From positions 1 to 49,076 of the forward strand of contig JAPYTP010000019.1 of the NCBI GenBank assembly GCA_029941885.1: a stretch of 49,076 nucleotides of DNA. The letters are read 5' to 3'. This document shows positions 17,905 to 26,605 of this stretch, piece by piece. Below the pieces are notes generated by a model, which was not told the origin of the DNA, made no database searches, and saw nothing but the letters and a program-made list of their open reading frames with translations. The position numbers and the translations under genes are program-made. This DNA comes from Myxococcota bacterium. GTDB lineage: Bacteria > Myxococcota_A > UBA9160 > UBA4427. Position 1 is the stretch's first letter; every line of letters starts with the position of its first letter.

Positions 17905-18512
17905 CGACTCTGCTCCTTTGTCTTTTCTGTCGTCATCGCTGTCGGCGCACGGCTCGATGACTTCCTGAAACCAAGTTTCGCGAGCTTCTCGACGATGTCC
18001 TGACCGGCACTTTCCGGCTTGACGTCCTTGTCGATCTCACGAAGCGTACCGGTCTCGTCGATATAGAACGTCCAGCGCTTCGAGTACAGACCCCCGAAAC
18101 CGATCACGCCGTATCGCCGTGCCGTCTCGCCTTCTGGATCGCTCAAGACTGGAATCTGCGTCTTCATTGCAGCTGCGAACTCCGCGTTCTTTTCCGGGGT
18201 GTCGAGACTCACGTAGAGAATTTCGACATCGTATTCTGCGAGATCCTGGGCGCTGTCACGCAGCGCTGCGAGTTCGGTCGTTCAACCCGCCGTGAACGCC
18301 TTTGGGAACCAGGCGATCACGACACCCTTCCGACGGACCTCGGACGTGACCTTCGAAGCGACCTCGGGAGCGATATAGTCGGCCAGCCGGTAGGTCGCGC
18401 CGTCCTCGCCCTGAAAGTTGAAATCCGGGGCCGGTGCGCCCACTTGGGGCGCCGCCAAGGCGACCCCAGGCAGCAGCGCAAGCAGCCCCACGAGAAGGAT
18501 TCGAATACGCAT
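17901..18512 (-). CDS. exported peroxiredoxin selenoprotein (AhpC/BCP type, Sec at peroxidatic position)
   Basis: Translation from ATG 18512 gives a signal peptide (cleavage near ALA-AP, residue 21), then [13 protein letters not shown] and [17 protein letters not shown] follows at 18284-18282, and the same frame continues to 17901 (203 residues in all). Peroxiredoxins have FxxxxFTxxC here, so U77 takes the place of the peroxidatic Cys. The region after the TGA is plainly peroxiredoxin: [16 protein letters not shown], then [17 protein letters not shown], then WTFYIDETG. No Cys remains, consistent with a 1-Cys enzyme. A GAAGG sits about 8 nt before the ATG; an in-frame GTG is two codons earlier. 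The likely role is reduction of peroxide outside the cytoplasm. Selenium-containing peroxiredoxins are known in some bacteria. Confidence 0.88.
18250..18266 (-). promoter_or_regulatory. putative bacterial SECIS hairpin of the peroxiredoxin selenoprotein
   Basis: In the sense direction GCGCTG (18266-18261) pairs with CAGCGC (18255-18250) around the loop CGTGA (18260-18256). The loop starts 21 nt after the TGA and has G in the second position. Spacing and loop G agree with the bacterial SECIS model and with the other candidate in this window. An overlapping 4-bp hairpin is possible closer to the TGA. Confidence 0.68.
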
Positions 18513-18664
18513 GGTCACACCTTCGCGCGCTTCGCTCTGAGCGGCAACCGCGCGAGCGTGCTAACGAAAATGCGCTCAGAGGCCTCATCGCCGCCCGCCC
18601 CCGACGCCCCCCCCCTCGGGCGACGCCCCACCCCACCCTTGCTCGACGAACTTGGAGAACCCCA

Positions 18665-19843
18665 ATGGCTGGAAAACCCGGATTCGACTGGTCGGATCCC
18701 CTGCTGCTGGACGAACAGCTGACGGACGAGGAGCGCCTGATTCGTGACAGTGCGCGGGATTATGCCCAGGAGAAGCTTCAGACGCGGGTGCTGATGGCCA
18801 ACCGCGAGGAGCGCTTCGACCGGGAGATCATGAACGAGATGGGCGCGGTCGGCCTACTCGGCGCCACGCTGCCTGTCGCATACGGTGGAGCGAATGTTTC
18901 CCACGTCGCCTACGGACTGATCGCACGGGAGGTCGAGCGCGTCGACTCGGGCTACCGCTCCGCGATGAGCGTCCAATCCTCTCTCGTGATGCACCCGATC
19001 TTCACCTACGGAACGGAAGAGCAGAAGCAGAAGTGGCTGCCGGGCCTCGCGACCGGCGAGCTCATCGGCTGCTTCGGGCTGACCGAGCCCGACCACGGAT
19101 CCGATCCCGGCCGCATGCGCACCCGCGCCGAGAAGGCCAGCGGGGGGTATCGACTCACCGGGAGCAAGACCTGGATCACCAACAGTCCGATCTCGGATGT
19201 CGGCGTGGTGTGGGCGAAGCTCGACGGCGAGATTCGCGGGTTCCTGGTCGAAGCGGGGATGGAGGGACTGAGCTTCCCCAAGATCGAGGGAAAGATGTCC
19301 CTGCGCGCGTCGATCACGGGCGAGATCGTGATGGACGACGTTTTCGTCCCCGAAGAGAACCTCTTTCCGGAAGTGCGGGGACTCGGCGGGCCCTTCGGCT
19401 GCTTGAACAAGGCGCGCTTCGGGATCGCCTGGGGCTCGATGGGCGCTGCGGAGTTCTGTTGGCACGCGGCCCGCCAATACACCCTCGACCGCGAGCAATT
19501 CGGCCGACCTCTGGCTGCCAATCAGCTGATCCAACTCAAGCTCGCGGACATGCAGACGGAGATCACCCTCGGTCTTCAGGCGTGCCTACGCGCCGGACGG
19601 CTCATGGACGAGGGACGGCTCGCTTCCGAAAACATTTCGATGCTGAAACGAAATAATTGTGGCAAGGCGCTGCATATCGCGCGGCTGTCGCGGGACATGC
19701 ACGGCGGGAACGGAATTTCCGACGAGTTCCATGTCATTCGACACCTCATGAATCTCGAGACGGTGAATACCTACGAGGGCACCCATGACATTCACGCGCT
19801 GATTCTCGGTCGCGCCCAGACGGGGATTCAAGCGTTCAGCTGA
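18665..19843 (+). CDS. acyl-CoA dehydrogenase, glutaryl-CoA dehydrogenase-like
   Basis: An FAD enzyme of 392 residues predicted to oxidise an acyl-CoA, passing electrons to ETF. It shows the N-terminal [20 protein letters not shown], the FAD-binding [15 protein letters not shown], and [12 protein letters not shown]. The C-terminal block [11 protein letters not shown] continues to [16 protein letters not shown], whose Glu in YEGTHD is the catalytic base. The ending [14 protein letters not shown] is typical of glutaryl-CoA dehydrogenases, which also decarboxylate to crotonyl-CoA; that activity is likely but not proven. ATG 18665 follows GGAGA by 5 nt. The gene is divergent from the selenoprotein operon, 152 nt away. 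Confidence 0.92.
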   Translation: MAGKPGFDWSDPLLLDEQLTDEERLIRDSARDYAQEKLQTRVLMANREERFDREIMNEMGAVGLLGATLPVAYGGANVSHVAYGLIAREVERVDSGYRSAMSVQSSLVMHPIFTYGTEEQKQKWLPGLATGELIGCFGLTEPDHGSDPGRMRTRAEKASGGYRLTGSKTWITNSPISDVGVVWAKLDGEIRGFLVEAGMEGLSFPKIEGKMSLRASITGEIVMDDVFVPEENLFPEVRGLGGPFGCLNKARFGIAWGSMGAAEFCWHAARQYTLDREQFGRPLAANQLIQLKLADMQTEITLGLQACLRAGRLMDEGRLASENISMLKRNNCGKALHIARLSRDMHGGNGISDEFHVIRHLMNLETVNTYEGTHDIHALILGRAQTGIQAFS

Positions 19844-20003
19844 ACGCCATCCCTCGAGTGTTCGCTTGTCGACTCGCCACATCTGCGGCGCAATTCCATT
19901 CGATCGGTGTCATGGGGGCGGCGATTCCCATGCACAACTACTCGGCGGCTATATGGGCCATTTCGAAGGCCGCCTCGGCCTGACCCGCTACTTCAGCAGA
20001 TCC

Positions 20004-20927
20004 CTAGAAGTGGTACGGAAATTTCGAGAAGTCGGGATCGCGCTTCTCGAGAAAGGCGTCTCGGCCCTCTTCCGCCTCATCGGTCATATAGGCGAGGCGG
20101 GTCGCCTCACCGGCGAAGACCTGCTGCCCGACGAGACCGTCGTCCACGAGGTTCATCGCAAATTTGGCCATGCGTTGGGCGGTTGGGCTCTTGGCATTTA
20201 TTTCCGCGGCCCATTCCAGCGCGGTCGACTCGAGCTCGGCATGCGGCACCACCGCATTCACCATCCCCATCTGATTCGCCTCTTCGGCGCTGTAGCTCTT
20301 GCCGAGGAAGAAGACCTCGCGCGCAAATTTCTGGCCGATCTGTTTGGCCAGATACGCGGAGCCATATCCGCCATCGAAGCTGGCAACGTCCGTGTCGGTC
20401 TGCTTGAAGACCGCGTGTTCGGCGCTGGCAAGGGTCAGATCGCAGACGACGTGCAGGCTGTGTCCACCCCCGACCGCGAATCCCGGGACCACGGCAATGA
20501 CGACCTTGGGCATGAAACGGATCAGACGCTGGACCTCGAGAATATGCAGTCGCCCGGTTCGGCCCGGGTCGATCGATCCAGCCGTCTCGCCCTCCGCATA
20601 TTGGTAGCCATCTCGTCCGCGGATGCGCTGATCGCCACCGCTACAAAAGGCCCACACGCCATCCCTGGGTGAAGGACCGTTGCCGGTCAGCAGAATGCAT
20701 CCCACATCCGTCGACATCCGGGCGTGATCGAGCGCGCGATCGAGTTCGTCGACGGTGCGCGGCCTGAACGCATTGCGAACCTCGGGCCGATCGAAGCCGA
20801 TCCGGACAGTGCCCTGATCGACCGCACGGTGATAGGTGATGTCTTCGAGGTCGAAGCCAGGGACCTCTTGCCAGCGGCTGGAGTCAAAGATCTCCGAGAC
20901 GGATTTCGCGCTGTTCTTCGAGGTCAT
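20004..20927 (-). CDS. menB: MenB-like 1,4-dihydroxy-2-naphthoyl-CoA synthase (crotonase superfamily)
   Basis: A 307-residue crotonase-fold protein. The MenB-like features are WAFCSGGDQRIRGRDGYQ near residue 115, GFAVGGGHSLHVVCDLTLAS as the oxyanion-hole and active-site region, and DVASFDGGYGSAYLAKQIGQ. Known MenB proteins cyclise o-succinylbenzoyl-CoA in menaquinone synthesis. No other men gene is in this window, so a related ring-forming or ring-opening role such as BadI-type hydrolysis is an alternative. ATG 20927 is preceded by AGGAGG at 7 nt, an ideal RBS; an upstream in-frame ATG at 20966 lacks it. It is divergent from the nitroreductase gene. Confidence 0.82.
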   Translation of the reverse strand: MTSKNSAKSVSEIFDSSRWQEVPGFDLEDITYHRAVDQGTVRIGFDRPEVRNAFRPRTVDELDRALDHARMSTDVGCILLTGNGPSPRDGVWAFCSGGDQRIRGRDGYQYAEGETAGSIDPGRTGRLHILEVQRLIRFMPKVVIAVVPGFAVGGGHSLHVVCDLTLASAEHAVFKQTDTDVASFDGGYGSAYLAKQIGQKFAREVFFLGKSYSAEEANQMGMVNAVVPHAELESTALEWAAEINAKSPTAQRMAKFAMNLVDDGLVGQQVFAGEATRLAYMTDEAEEGRDAFLEKRDPDFSKFPYHF

Positions 20928-21057
20928 TCGCTTTCCTCCTCCGGCGGTCGGCGACAACAGCGCCACTCACGGGCGGCGAGGATAGCGGCCATCGCTCCGT
21001 CTGTGTCGCGCTATCGTCGCTCGATATCGGAGGTCGATGGACGTGGATGGAGGCGAG

Positions 21058-21735
21058 ATGAGCGAATTTCCTGCGGATCCGAACCTCGATCTGCTCGGCG
21101 AGGACACTCCTCTGCTCGAAGGCATGCGAACGGCCCGGGCCATCCGGCGGCTGAAGCCCGATCCAGTGCCGCGGGCACTGATCCGAAAGGTCTGCGAAGC
21201 CGGCACGTTCGCGCCGAGCGGCGGGAACCGGCAGCCGTGGTTCTTCATCGCCGTCGACGACAGGAAGAAGCGGCGATGGGTCGCCGATCGCTACCGACCC
21301 GTCTTCCAGAAATACATCCAACCTGCGATGGACCGGGGAAAGCGAGACAATTTTTCGGATCGCCTGATGCGCAACATGCGTGCGGCCCTCCACCTCGCCG
21401 AACACCTCCACGAAGCTCCGGTCCTGCTCTTCATTGCAGGATTCACTCGTCGCGACGAGCCCCAGATTCAGGCGCTCTATCCCTGTGCCCAGAACGTACT
21501 GCTCGCGTGTCGTGCCGTCGGACTCGGAGCCTCGTTCACCTCTCTCCATCGCGCCTTCGGTGAGGAGTGCGACCGCATGCTCGGCCTGCCCGAGAACATC
21601 CCGAGCGCTGTCATGATCCCGATCGGTTGGCCGCTCGGGAGATACGGACGACCGCCGAGGAAGTCCATCGATTCGAAACTATTCTTCGACGAGTTCGATC
21701 CTTCGACACTCCAGGCCGAGCGCCCGATTGAGTAG
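21058..21735 (+). CDS. nitroreductase family protein
   Basis: A 225-residue protein of the FMN-dependent nitroreductase fold. RTARAIRRLKPDPVP matches the R-x-x-R-x-[FY]-x-x-x-x-V N-terminal FMN motif. The middle FAPSGGNRQPWFFIAV is the conserved [AS]PSxxNxQPW segment. The later portion SAVMIPIGWPLGRYGRPPRKS matches the typical C-terminal IPxGxP. It should reduce a nitro group, quinone or enone with NAD(P)H. ATG 21058 is chosen over 21037 because GGAGG lies 4 nt upstream. Its stop overlaps the TTG start of the sulfatase, indicating a two-gene unit. Confidence 0.87.
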   Translation: MSEFPADPNLDLLGEDTPLLEGMRTARAIRRLKPDPVPRALIRKVCEAGTFAPSGGNRQPWFFIAVDDRKKRRWVADRYRPVFQKYIQPAMDRGKRDNFSDRLMRNMRAALHLAEHLHEAPVLLFIAGFTRRDEPQIQALYPCAQNVLLACRAVGLGASFTSLHRAFGEECDRMLGLPENIPSAVMIPIGWPLGRYGRPPRKSIDSKLFFDEFDPSTLQAERPIE

Positions 21736-23476
21736 CGGCGAAACCGGGTGGCTCCGATTCGCCAGGAGCCTGATCCTGATAATCGGCGCCCTCCTTGTGC
21801 TCGCGAATGTGCCCCCCGTCGGTCCAGCCGCCGCCAACGACGATGCCTCGATGGGGGCAGACGTCCCGCGTCCCCATATTCTGCTCCTCGTCGCGGAAGA
21901 CATGAGCCCCCGAGTCGGTGCCTTCGGAGATGGGGTCGCAAGAACACCCCATCTCGATCGTCTTGCTGCGGAAGGCGTCCGCTATTCGAACGTGTTCACG
22001 ACGGCTGGGGTCTGTGCCCCCAGCCGAGCGGCCCTCATGCTCGGGATGCACCAGATTTCGACGGGCGGCCAACACATGCGCACATCGACGCGGAGCGAGG
22101 GTGGATACCTCGCGGTGCCGCCCGAGCACGCCAAAGCCTTTCCCGAATTGCTGCGTCGCGAGGGCTACTTCACCTATCAGCACGGGAAGCTCGACTACCA
22201 GTTCGGCGGCACCCTCTCGGGAAGCGGTCCGTTCACGATCTGGGACGCCGAGGACAACGAGGACGCGTGGGCGGATCGAGAGGAAGGTCAACCCTTCTTC
22301 GGCATGATCAACTACATGGTCACGCACGAGAGTGGTCTCTTCGAACCCCTCGGGACCTGGCCCCGAGGCGCCTTCCATCTGCTGATGCAGATCGTCCAGG
22401 CCTATGGTCGCTGGGGCTTCACGGAGTCGGTCGTGCCGACCGACCCAGCGAAGGTTCTCGTCCCGCCCTACTACCCCGACGTCCCGGAGGTGAGGCAGAC
22501 GATCGCGCGCCAATACGACAACATCCAGATCATGGACGCGAAGGTCGGAGACCTGCTCGCGCGACTCGAGCGAGATCGACTCGCTGAGTCCACGATCGTC
22601 ATCTGGACCACCGACCATGGCGATGGGTTGCCCCGTGCCAAGCGCGACCTCTTCGATGCCGGAATTCGAGTTCCCATGATCATTCGTTGGCCAAAAGAGC
22701 TCCAGCCGGACGGCCTGTCGCCGGGCGCGATCGAAGAGCGCCTGATCAGCTTCGTCGACCTGACCGCGACGATCCTCTCCCTCGCCGGCATCGTTCCTCC
22801 GGAACACCTTCACGGCCGGGATTTTCTAGATTCGTCGAATCCGTCGCGCGAGTTCGTGTTCGCCTCTCGGGATCGCATCGATGATACGACCGATCGGCAA
22901 CGCGCCGTGCGCGACGTGCGCTTCAAATATATCCGCAGCTATGTCCCCGACCTCCCCGGCGGCCATCCGTCGGAATTCCGGGACAACCTCGAGATCATGC
23001 GCGTGCTGGGTCGCGAACTCGAAGCGGGACGACTCGATGCGAACCAACGGAGCTGGTTCGAAGCCCCGGGCACCGAGCGTCTCTTCGACCTCGATCGCGA
23101 TCCATTCGAGTTACAAAATGTTGCTCGCGAACCCGCCTATCGCAGCGACCTCGAACGCATGCGTAATGCCTATGCCGACTGGCAAACGCGGGTGCCCGAT
23201 GGGAGCGACGAACCCGAGGAGACGATGATCGAGCGCTTCCAACCCGGCGGCGAAAGATTGCGGACCGGGGCCCCGCGCTTCTCCCCGGGTCCGAGTGGAC
23301 TCACTCTCCGGTCGGCGAGCCCCGGTGCGTCGATCGGATATCGAATCGATGGCGGCCGCTGGCGCCTCTATCGCGAGCCGCTCGCGATCGAAGCGGGAGC
23401 CCGGATCGAGGCGCGCGCGATCCGGTACGGGTGGGTCGAGAGCGAGGTGGTCCGCTGGACTGCCGCCCCGGACTGA
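21728..23476 (+). CDS. type I sulfatase with C-terminal beta-rich domain
   Basis: A 582-residue secreted arylsulfatase-like hydrolase. The N-terminal signal sequence is hydrophobic to about residue 36. VAEDMS (D58) supplies a metal ligand, and GVCAPSRAALMLG has C96 in the C-x-P-S-R consensus that sulfatase-modifying enzyme converts to formylglycine. WTTDHGDGLP carries later metal ligands. The last ~70 residues (SPGASIGYRIDGG then ARIEARAIRYGW) look like the small domain found at the C-terminus of some hexosaminidases and sulfatases. The only start that keeps the signal peptide is TTG at 21728, overlapping the nitroreductase stop. The substrate ester is unknown. Confidence 0.88.
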   Translation: MSSGETGWLRFARSLILIIGALLVLANVPPVGPAAANDDASMGADVPRPHILLLVAEDMSPRVGAFGDGVARTPHLDRLAAEGVRYSNVFTTAGVCAPSRAALMLGMHQISTGGQHMRTSTRSEGGYLAVPPEHAKAFPELLRREGYFTYQHGKLDYQFGGTLSGSGPFTIWDAEDNEDAWADREEGQPFFGMINYMVTHESGLFEPLGTWPRGAFHLLMQIVQAYGRWGFTESVVPTDPAKVLVPPYYPDVPEVRQTIARQYDNIQIMDAKVGDLLARLERDRLAESTIVIWTTDHGDGLPRAKRDLFDAGIRVPMIIRWPKELQPDGLSPGAIEERLISFVDLTATILSLAGIVPPEHLHGRDFLDSSNPSREFVFASRDRIDDTTDRQRAVRDVRFKYIRSYVPDLPGGHPSEFRDNLEIMRVLGRELEAGRLDANQRSWFEAPGTERLFDLDRDPFELQNVAREPAYRSDLERMRNAYADWQTRVPDGSDEPEETMIERFQPGGERLRTGAPRFSPGPSGLTLRSASPGASIGYRIDGGRWRLYREPLAIEAGARIEARAIRYGWVESEVVRWTAAPD

Positions 23477-23596
23477 ACCCCAGTACCGCCTACGATTGGC
23501 TTCGGTCCCCCTAGTCCCGTACCGTCATCGCTCCTTCGAATGGACCGGATCGCAACCTCCGACCGGCCAGGCAGGCCCACAGAAAGGCCCCTCCCA

Positions 23597-24772
23597 ATGC
23601 GTGAAGTCGTCATCGTAGAAGCCGTCCGAAGTCCCCTGGGCAAGCGCAATGGTGCGTTGGCGGCCATGCACTCAATCGATCTCCTCGGTCTCGTCCAATC
23701 GGAAGTCATCCGTCGGGCGGGCATCGATCCAAACGAGATCGGCCAGGTGATCGGCGGCTGCGTCGGGCAGGTCGGAATGCAGACGATGAACGTGACACGC
23801 AACGCCTGGCTCGCCCAGGGTCTCCCGATCGGCGTACCGTCGACGACTGTCGACACCCAATGTGGCTCCTCCCAGCAGGCCACCAACCTCTCCTACGCTC
23901 TCGTGTCATCCGGTGTCGTCGACGTTGCGATGGGTTGCGGCGTCGAGCTGATGAGCCGGATCCCGATGGGCTCGACGATCCCCAAGGAGACGCCGGTGGG
24001 GGCGCCTGTCAACAAGAACTACTGGGCGCATCATGAATTCACTTCGCAATTCGACGGCGCCGAGCGAATCGCCACGCAATGGGGGATCACGCGCGCCGAT
24101 ACCGACGCCTTCGGCCTGCGATCGCAGGAATTGGCCCGAGCGGCCTGGGCGGAGGATCGCTACGCGTCTCAGATCCTCCCGATCGATGCGCCGATCGGAT
24201 TCGAAGAGGGAAAGCCGGCCAAGCAGACCCAGCGGGTCGATCGCGACGGTGGCTTGCGCGAAACTACGCTCGAGGGCCTCGGAAGCCTCAAGACGAACAT
24301 GCCCGATGGAGTGCATTCGGCGGGATCTTCTTCGCAGATCTCGGACGGCGCGGGGGCGGTGTTGATGATGACCCGCGAGAAGGCCGACGCCCTCGGCCTG
24401 AAGATCAAAGCAACGATCGTCGACACATGCCTGGTTGGCTCCGATCCGGTCCTCATGTTGACCGGCCCGATCTTCGCGACACAGAAGCTCCTCAGCGACA
24501 ACAAGTTGAGCATGAACGATATCGATGTCACGGAGATCAACGAGGCGTTCGCTTCCGTCGTGCTCGCCTGGGCTCAGGAACTCGAGCCCGACATGGACAC
24601 GGTGAACCCCAACGGCGGCGCGATCGCGCTCGGGCATCCCCTCGGTGGCACCGGCGCAATCCTCATGACGAAGGCCATCTTTGAACTCGAACGCGCGGAC
24701 AAGGAACACGGACTCGTCACGATGTGTTGTGGCGGCGGTCTCGGCACCGGTACGCTCATCCGCCGGGGCTAG
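23597..24772 (+). CDS. thiolase (acetyl-CoA acetyltransferase family)
   Basis: A 391-residue thiolase. The acyl-accepting Cys is C89 in DTQCGSSQQA. NEAFASV, GGAIALGHPLGGTGA (active-site His) and the second catalytic Cys in CCGGGLGTG are all present. Family members either cleave 3-ketoacyl-CoA in beta-oxidation or condense acetyl-CoA; genes of this layout near dehydrogenases usually degrade. ATG at 23597 starts the family sequence MREVVIVEAVR; the frame is open upstream to 23540 but without similarity. The gene lies 31 nt before the 2OG-type oxygenase gene. Confidence 0.94.
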   Translation: MREVVIVEAVRSPLGKRNGALAAMHSIDLLGLVQSEVIRRAGIDPNEIGQVIGGCVGQVGMQTMNVTRNAWLAQGLPIGVPSTTVDTQCGSSQQATNLSYALVSSGVVDVAMGCGVELMSRIPMGSTIPKETPVGAPVNKNYWAHHEFTSQFDGAERIATQWGITRADTDAFGLRSQELARAAWAEDRYASQILPIDAPIGFEEGKPAKQTQRVDRDGGLRETTLEGLGSLKTNMPDGVHSAGSSSQISDGAGAVLMMTREKADALGLKIKATIVDTCLVGSDPVLMLTGPIFATQKLLSDNKLSMNDIDVTEINEAFASVVLAWAQELEPDMDTVNPNGGAIALGHPLGGTGAILMTKAIFELERADKEHGLVTMCCGGGLGTGTLIRRG

Positions 24773-24803
24773 CCGGCCTCCCGGACCCGAAGCGGAGACG
24801 TTC

Positions 24804-25781
24804 TTGGAGATTCTCGATGTCGCCCTCCTCGATTTCGAACACGGCGACGAGATTCAGAAAAAGGCGATCATCGACGGCGTGATGCGGAGCCTCGCAACGG
24901 GATTCGTGTTTGTCGCCCATGATTTCCCGGAATCCGATCTGGACGATTGTTATGCGCAGCTCCAAACGTTTTTTGCCCTCCCGCAAACCACCAAGGATCT
25001 CAGCGCCGCGCCCGGGTCCCGGGGCCAGCGAGGCTACACCGGCCTGCTCGTCGAGACGGCTGCGGGCCGGTCGGGGGCGGATTGGAAGGAGATGCTCAAC
25101 TGGGGAGAGCCCGCACCCGTCGGCCATCCCCTGGGTCGGAGTTATCCGGATCGGTACGGCGAACCGGTTTTCCCCGAGGCCGAGATCCCCGGAATTTCGG
25201 CCCGTTTGATGGAATTCCACCGCCGGATCGCAGACCTCCAGCGCCGCTTCCTCCGGATCGTGGCCCTGGGACTCGGCGCCCATGTCTCATTCTTCGACTC
25301 GATCGTCGAACGCGGCGCGACGCTGACCCGCGCCGTCCACTACCCACCGATGAAGAACGCCCCGGAGAACGCATCGAAGGCGCCTGGAAATGGACACGTG
25401 TGGGCGGCGGAGCACGGAGACATCAACCTCGTCACGGCGCTCCCGCGAGCGACCGCGCCCGGGCTACAGGTCAAGACCGAAGAGGGATGGTTCGACGTGA
25501 CACCTCCGGAGGGCCATGCGGTCGTGAACACCGGGATGATGCTCGAGCACCTGTCCAACGGGGTCCTGCCGACCGGGATCCACCGGGTGGTCGCCAGGCC
25601 CGACCAGACCGGGTCGCGACTCTCGGTCGTCCAGTTCTGCCATCCGACTCCGAGCACGATCCTCGCGCCAATGGCGTCCTGCGTGACGCCGCGGAACCCG
25701 GAACGCTACGGCACGATCTCCGCTGCCGATCGCCTCGACGAAGTTCTCTGGCAGATCAATCTCGCCGGCGACGAGAACTGA
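24804..25781 (+). CDS. 2-oxoglutarate/Fe(II) oxygenase, isopenicillin-N-synthase-like
   Basis: A 325-residue double-stranded beta-helix oxygenase. The iron ligands are H and D in AAEHGDINLVTAL and the distal His in LPTGIHRVVARP. The 2-oxoglutarate or substrate-binding Arg-Ser pair is in SRLSVVQFCHP. The N-terminal part (ALLDFEHGDEIQKKAIIDG and GFVFVAHDFPE) matches the DIOX_N domain. TTG at 24804, with GCGGAGA 7 nt upstream, is the best start because no ATG fits in this frame before the domain; the frame itself extends back into the thiolase. It likely hydroxylates or desaturates an unknown small substrate. Confidence 0.83.
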   Translation: MEILDVALLDFEHGDEIQKKAIIDGVMRSLATGFVFVAHDFPESDLDDCYAQLQTFFALPQTTKDLSAAPGSRGQRGYTGLLVETAAGRSGADWKEMLNWGEPAPVGHPLGRSYPDRYGEPVFPEAEIPGISARLMEFHRRIADLQRRFLRIVALGLGAHVSFFDSIVERGATLTRAVHYPPMKNAPENASKAPGNGHVWAAEHGDINLVTALPRATAPGLQVKTEEGWFDVTPPEGHAVVNTGMMLEHLSNGVLPTGIHRVVARPDQTGSRLSVVQFCHPTPSTILAPMASCVTPRNPERYGTISAADRLDEVLWQINLAGDEN

Positions 25782-25811
25782 CGACCCGATCGAGTCGACG
25801 CGGTTCCGCGC

Positions 25812-25832
25812 GGGGTCACCGCCCCCGACCCC
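25812..25832. terminator. possible hairpin between convergent oxygenase and SDR genes
   Basis: GGGGTC at 25812-25817 pairs with GACCCC at 25827-25832 around a C-rich 9-nt loop, between the two converging stop codons. No T-run follows on either side, so its action is uncertain. Confidence 0.28.
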
Positions 25833-25835
25833 TCG

Positions 25836-26561
25836 CTAGAACGACTCGCGATCCGGACGCACGTCGAGTTCGAGGGTCCAGGCGCTCCGCGGTTGGGTGT
25901 GAAGCATCCAGTAGGCCTCGGCAATATCGTCGGGCTGGAGCATCCCCTCCTCTCCGAGCCGTTCCTTGATCTGGGGAAGCCTCGAATTGACCTGCTCCCC
26001 GTCGATCACGCCGTCGATCACGACGTGGCCGACGTGCAGCCCCTCCTTACCGAACTCCCGGGCCATCCCATGCGCGACCGCGCGCAATCCGGCCTTCGCC
26101 GAGGCAAAAGCTGTGAAGGGGGGACGCGCGCGTATCGACGCCGTCGCGCCCGTGAAGATCAGGGTCCCGCCGCCCGCCGGAATCATCCGTTGTGCGGCTT
26201 CACGCCCGGTCAAGAATCCGCCGAAGCAGCACACGCGCCACAGATCTTCGAAGAACTCGTCCGTCATGTCGACGAGCTTCGAAAAGCGGTTGTTCCCGAC
26301 GTTGTACACGACGAGTTCTGGCACACCCGCCGCCTGCTCCGCGGCATCGAAATAGTGTGCGATCCCCGTCGATATCGTCGCATCTCCGACCACGTGGCTC
26401 GCCTGCCCGCCGCTCGAGCGAATCGACTCTGCAACGCCCTTCACCTTGTCCTCGGTTCGGCCCGCCACGACGACGTGCAGTCCCTCACGCGCAAAGCGTC
26501 TGCAGAGTGCTCCGCCGACGCCATTCTCCGAGCCTACTCCGATGACCAGGGCAGTTCCCAT
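25836..26561 (-). CDS. short-chain dehydrogenase/reductase (SDR) with Phe for catalytic Tyr
   Basis: A 241-residue SDR. It keeps the Rossmann start ALVIGVGSENGVGGAL, an NADP-leaning AGRTEDK, and VVYNVGNN in place of NNAG, and it has a Ser in GATASIRARPPF. Where the catalytic Y-x-x-x-K is expected it has FASAK, so the general-acid Tyr is Phe. Some SDR subfamilies carry this change and may have altered or non-reductive roles. ATG 26561 has AAGGAGG 7 nt upstream. It follows the VOC gene by 44 nt on the same strand, so the two probably form one unit. Confidence 0.85.
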   Translation of the reverse strand: MGTALVIGVGSENGVGGALCRRFAREGLHVVVAGRTEDKVKGVAESIRSSGGQASHVVGDATISTGIAHYFDAAEQAAGVPELVVYNVGNNRFSKLVDMTDEFFEDLWRVCCFGGFLTGREAAQRMIPAGGGTLIFTGATASIRARPPFTAFASAKAGLRAVAHGMAREFGKEGLHVGHVVIDGVIDGEQVNSRLPQIKERLGEEGMLQPDDIAEAYWMLHTQPRSAWTLELDVRPDRESF

Positions 26562-26605
26562 CGATTCGCCTCCTTGTCGTTTCTCTTTCGAGAGGATCTG
26601 CCGAT

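Noticed and set aside
21611-22813. A 400-codon minus-strand frame opposite the sulfatase
   Set aside because: No domain match; it mirrors the coding strand of a convincing sulfatase.
24947-25969. A 340-codon open frame running through the oxygenase
   Set aside because: Composition is Arg/Pro-rich with no recognisable domain, and it overlaps a gene with clear catalytic residues.
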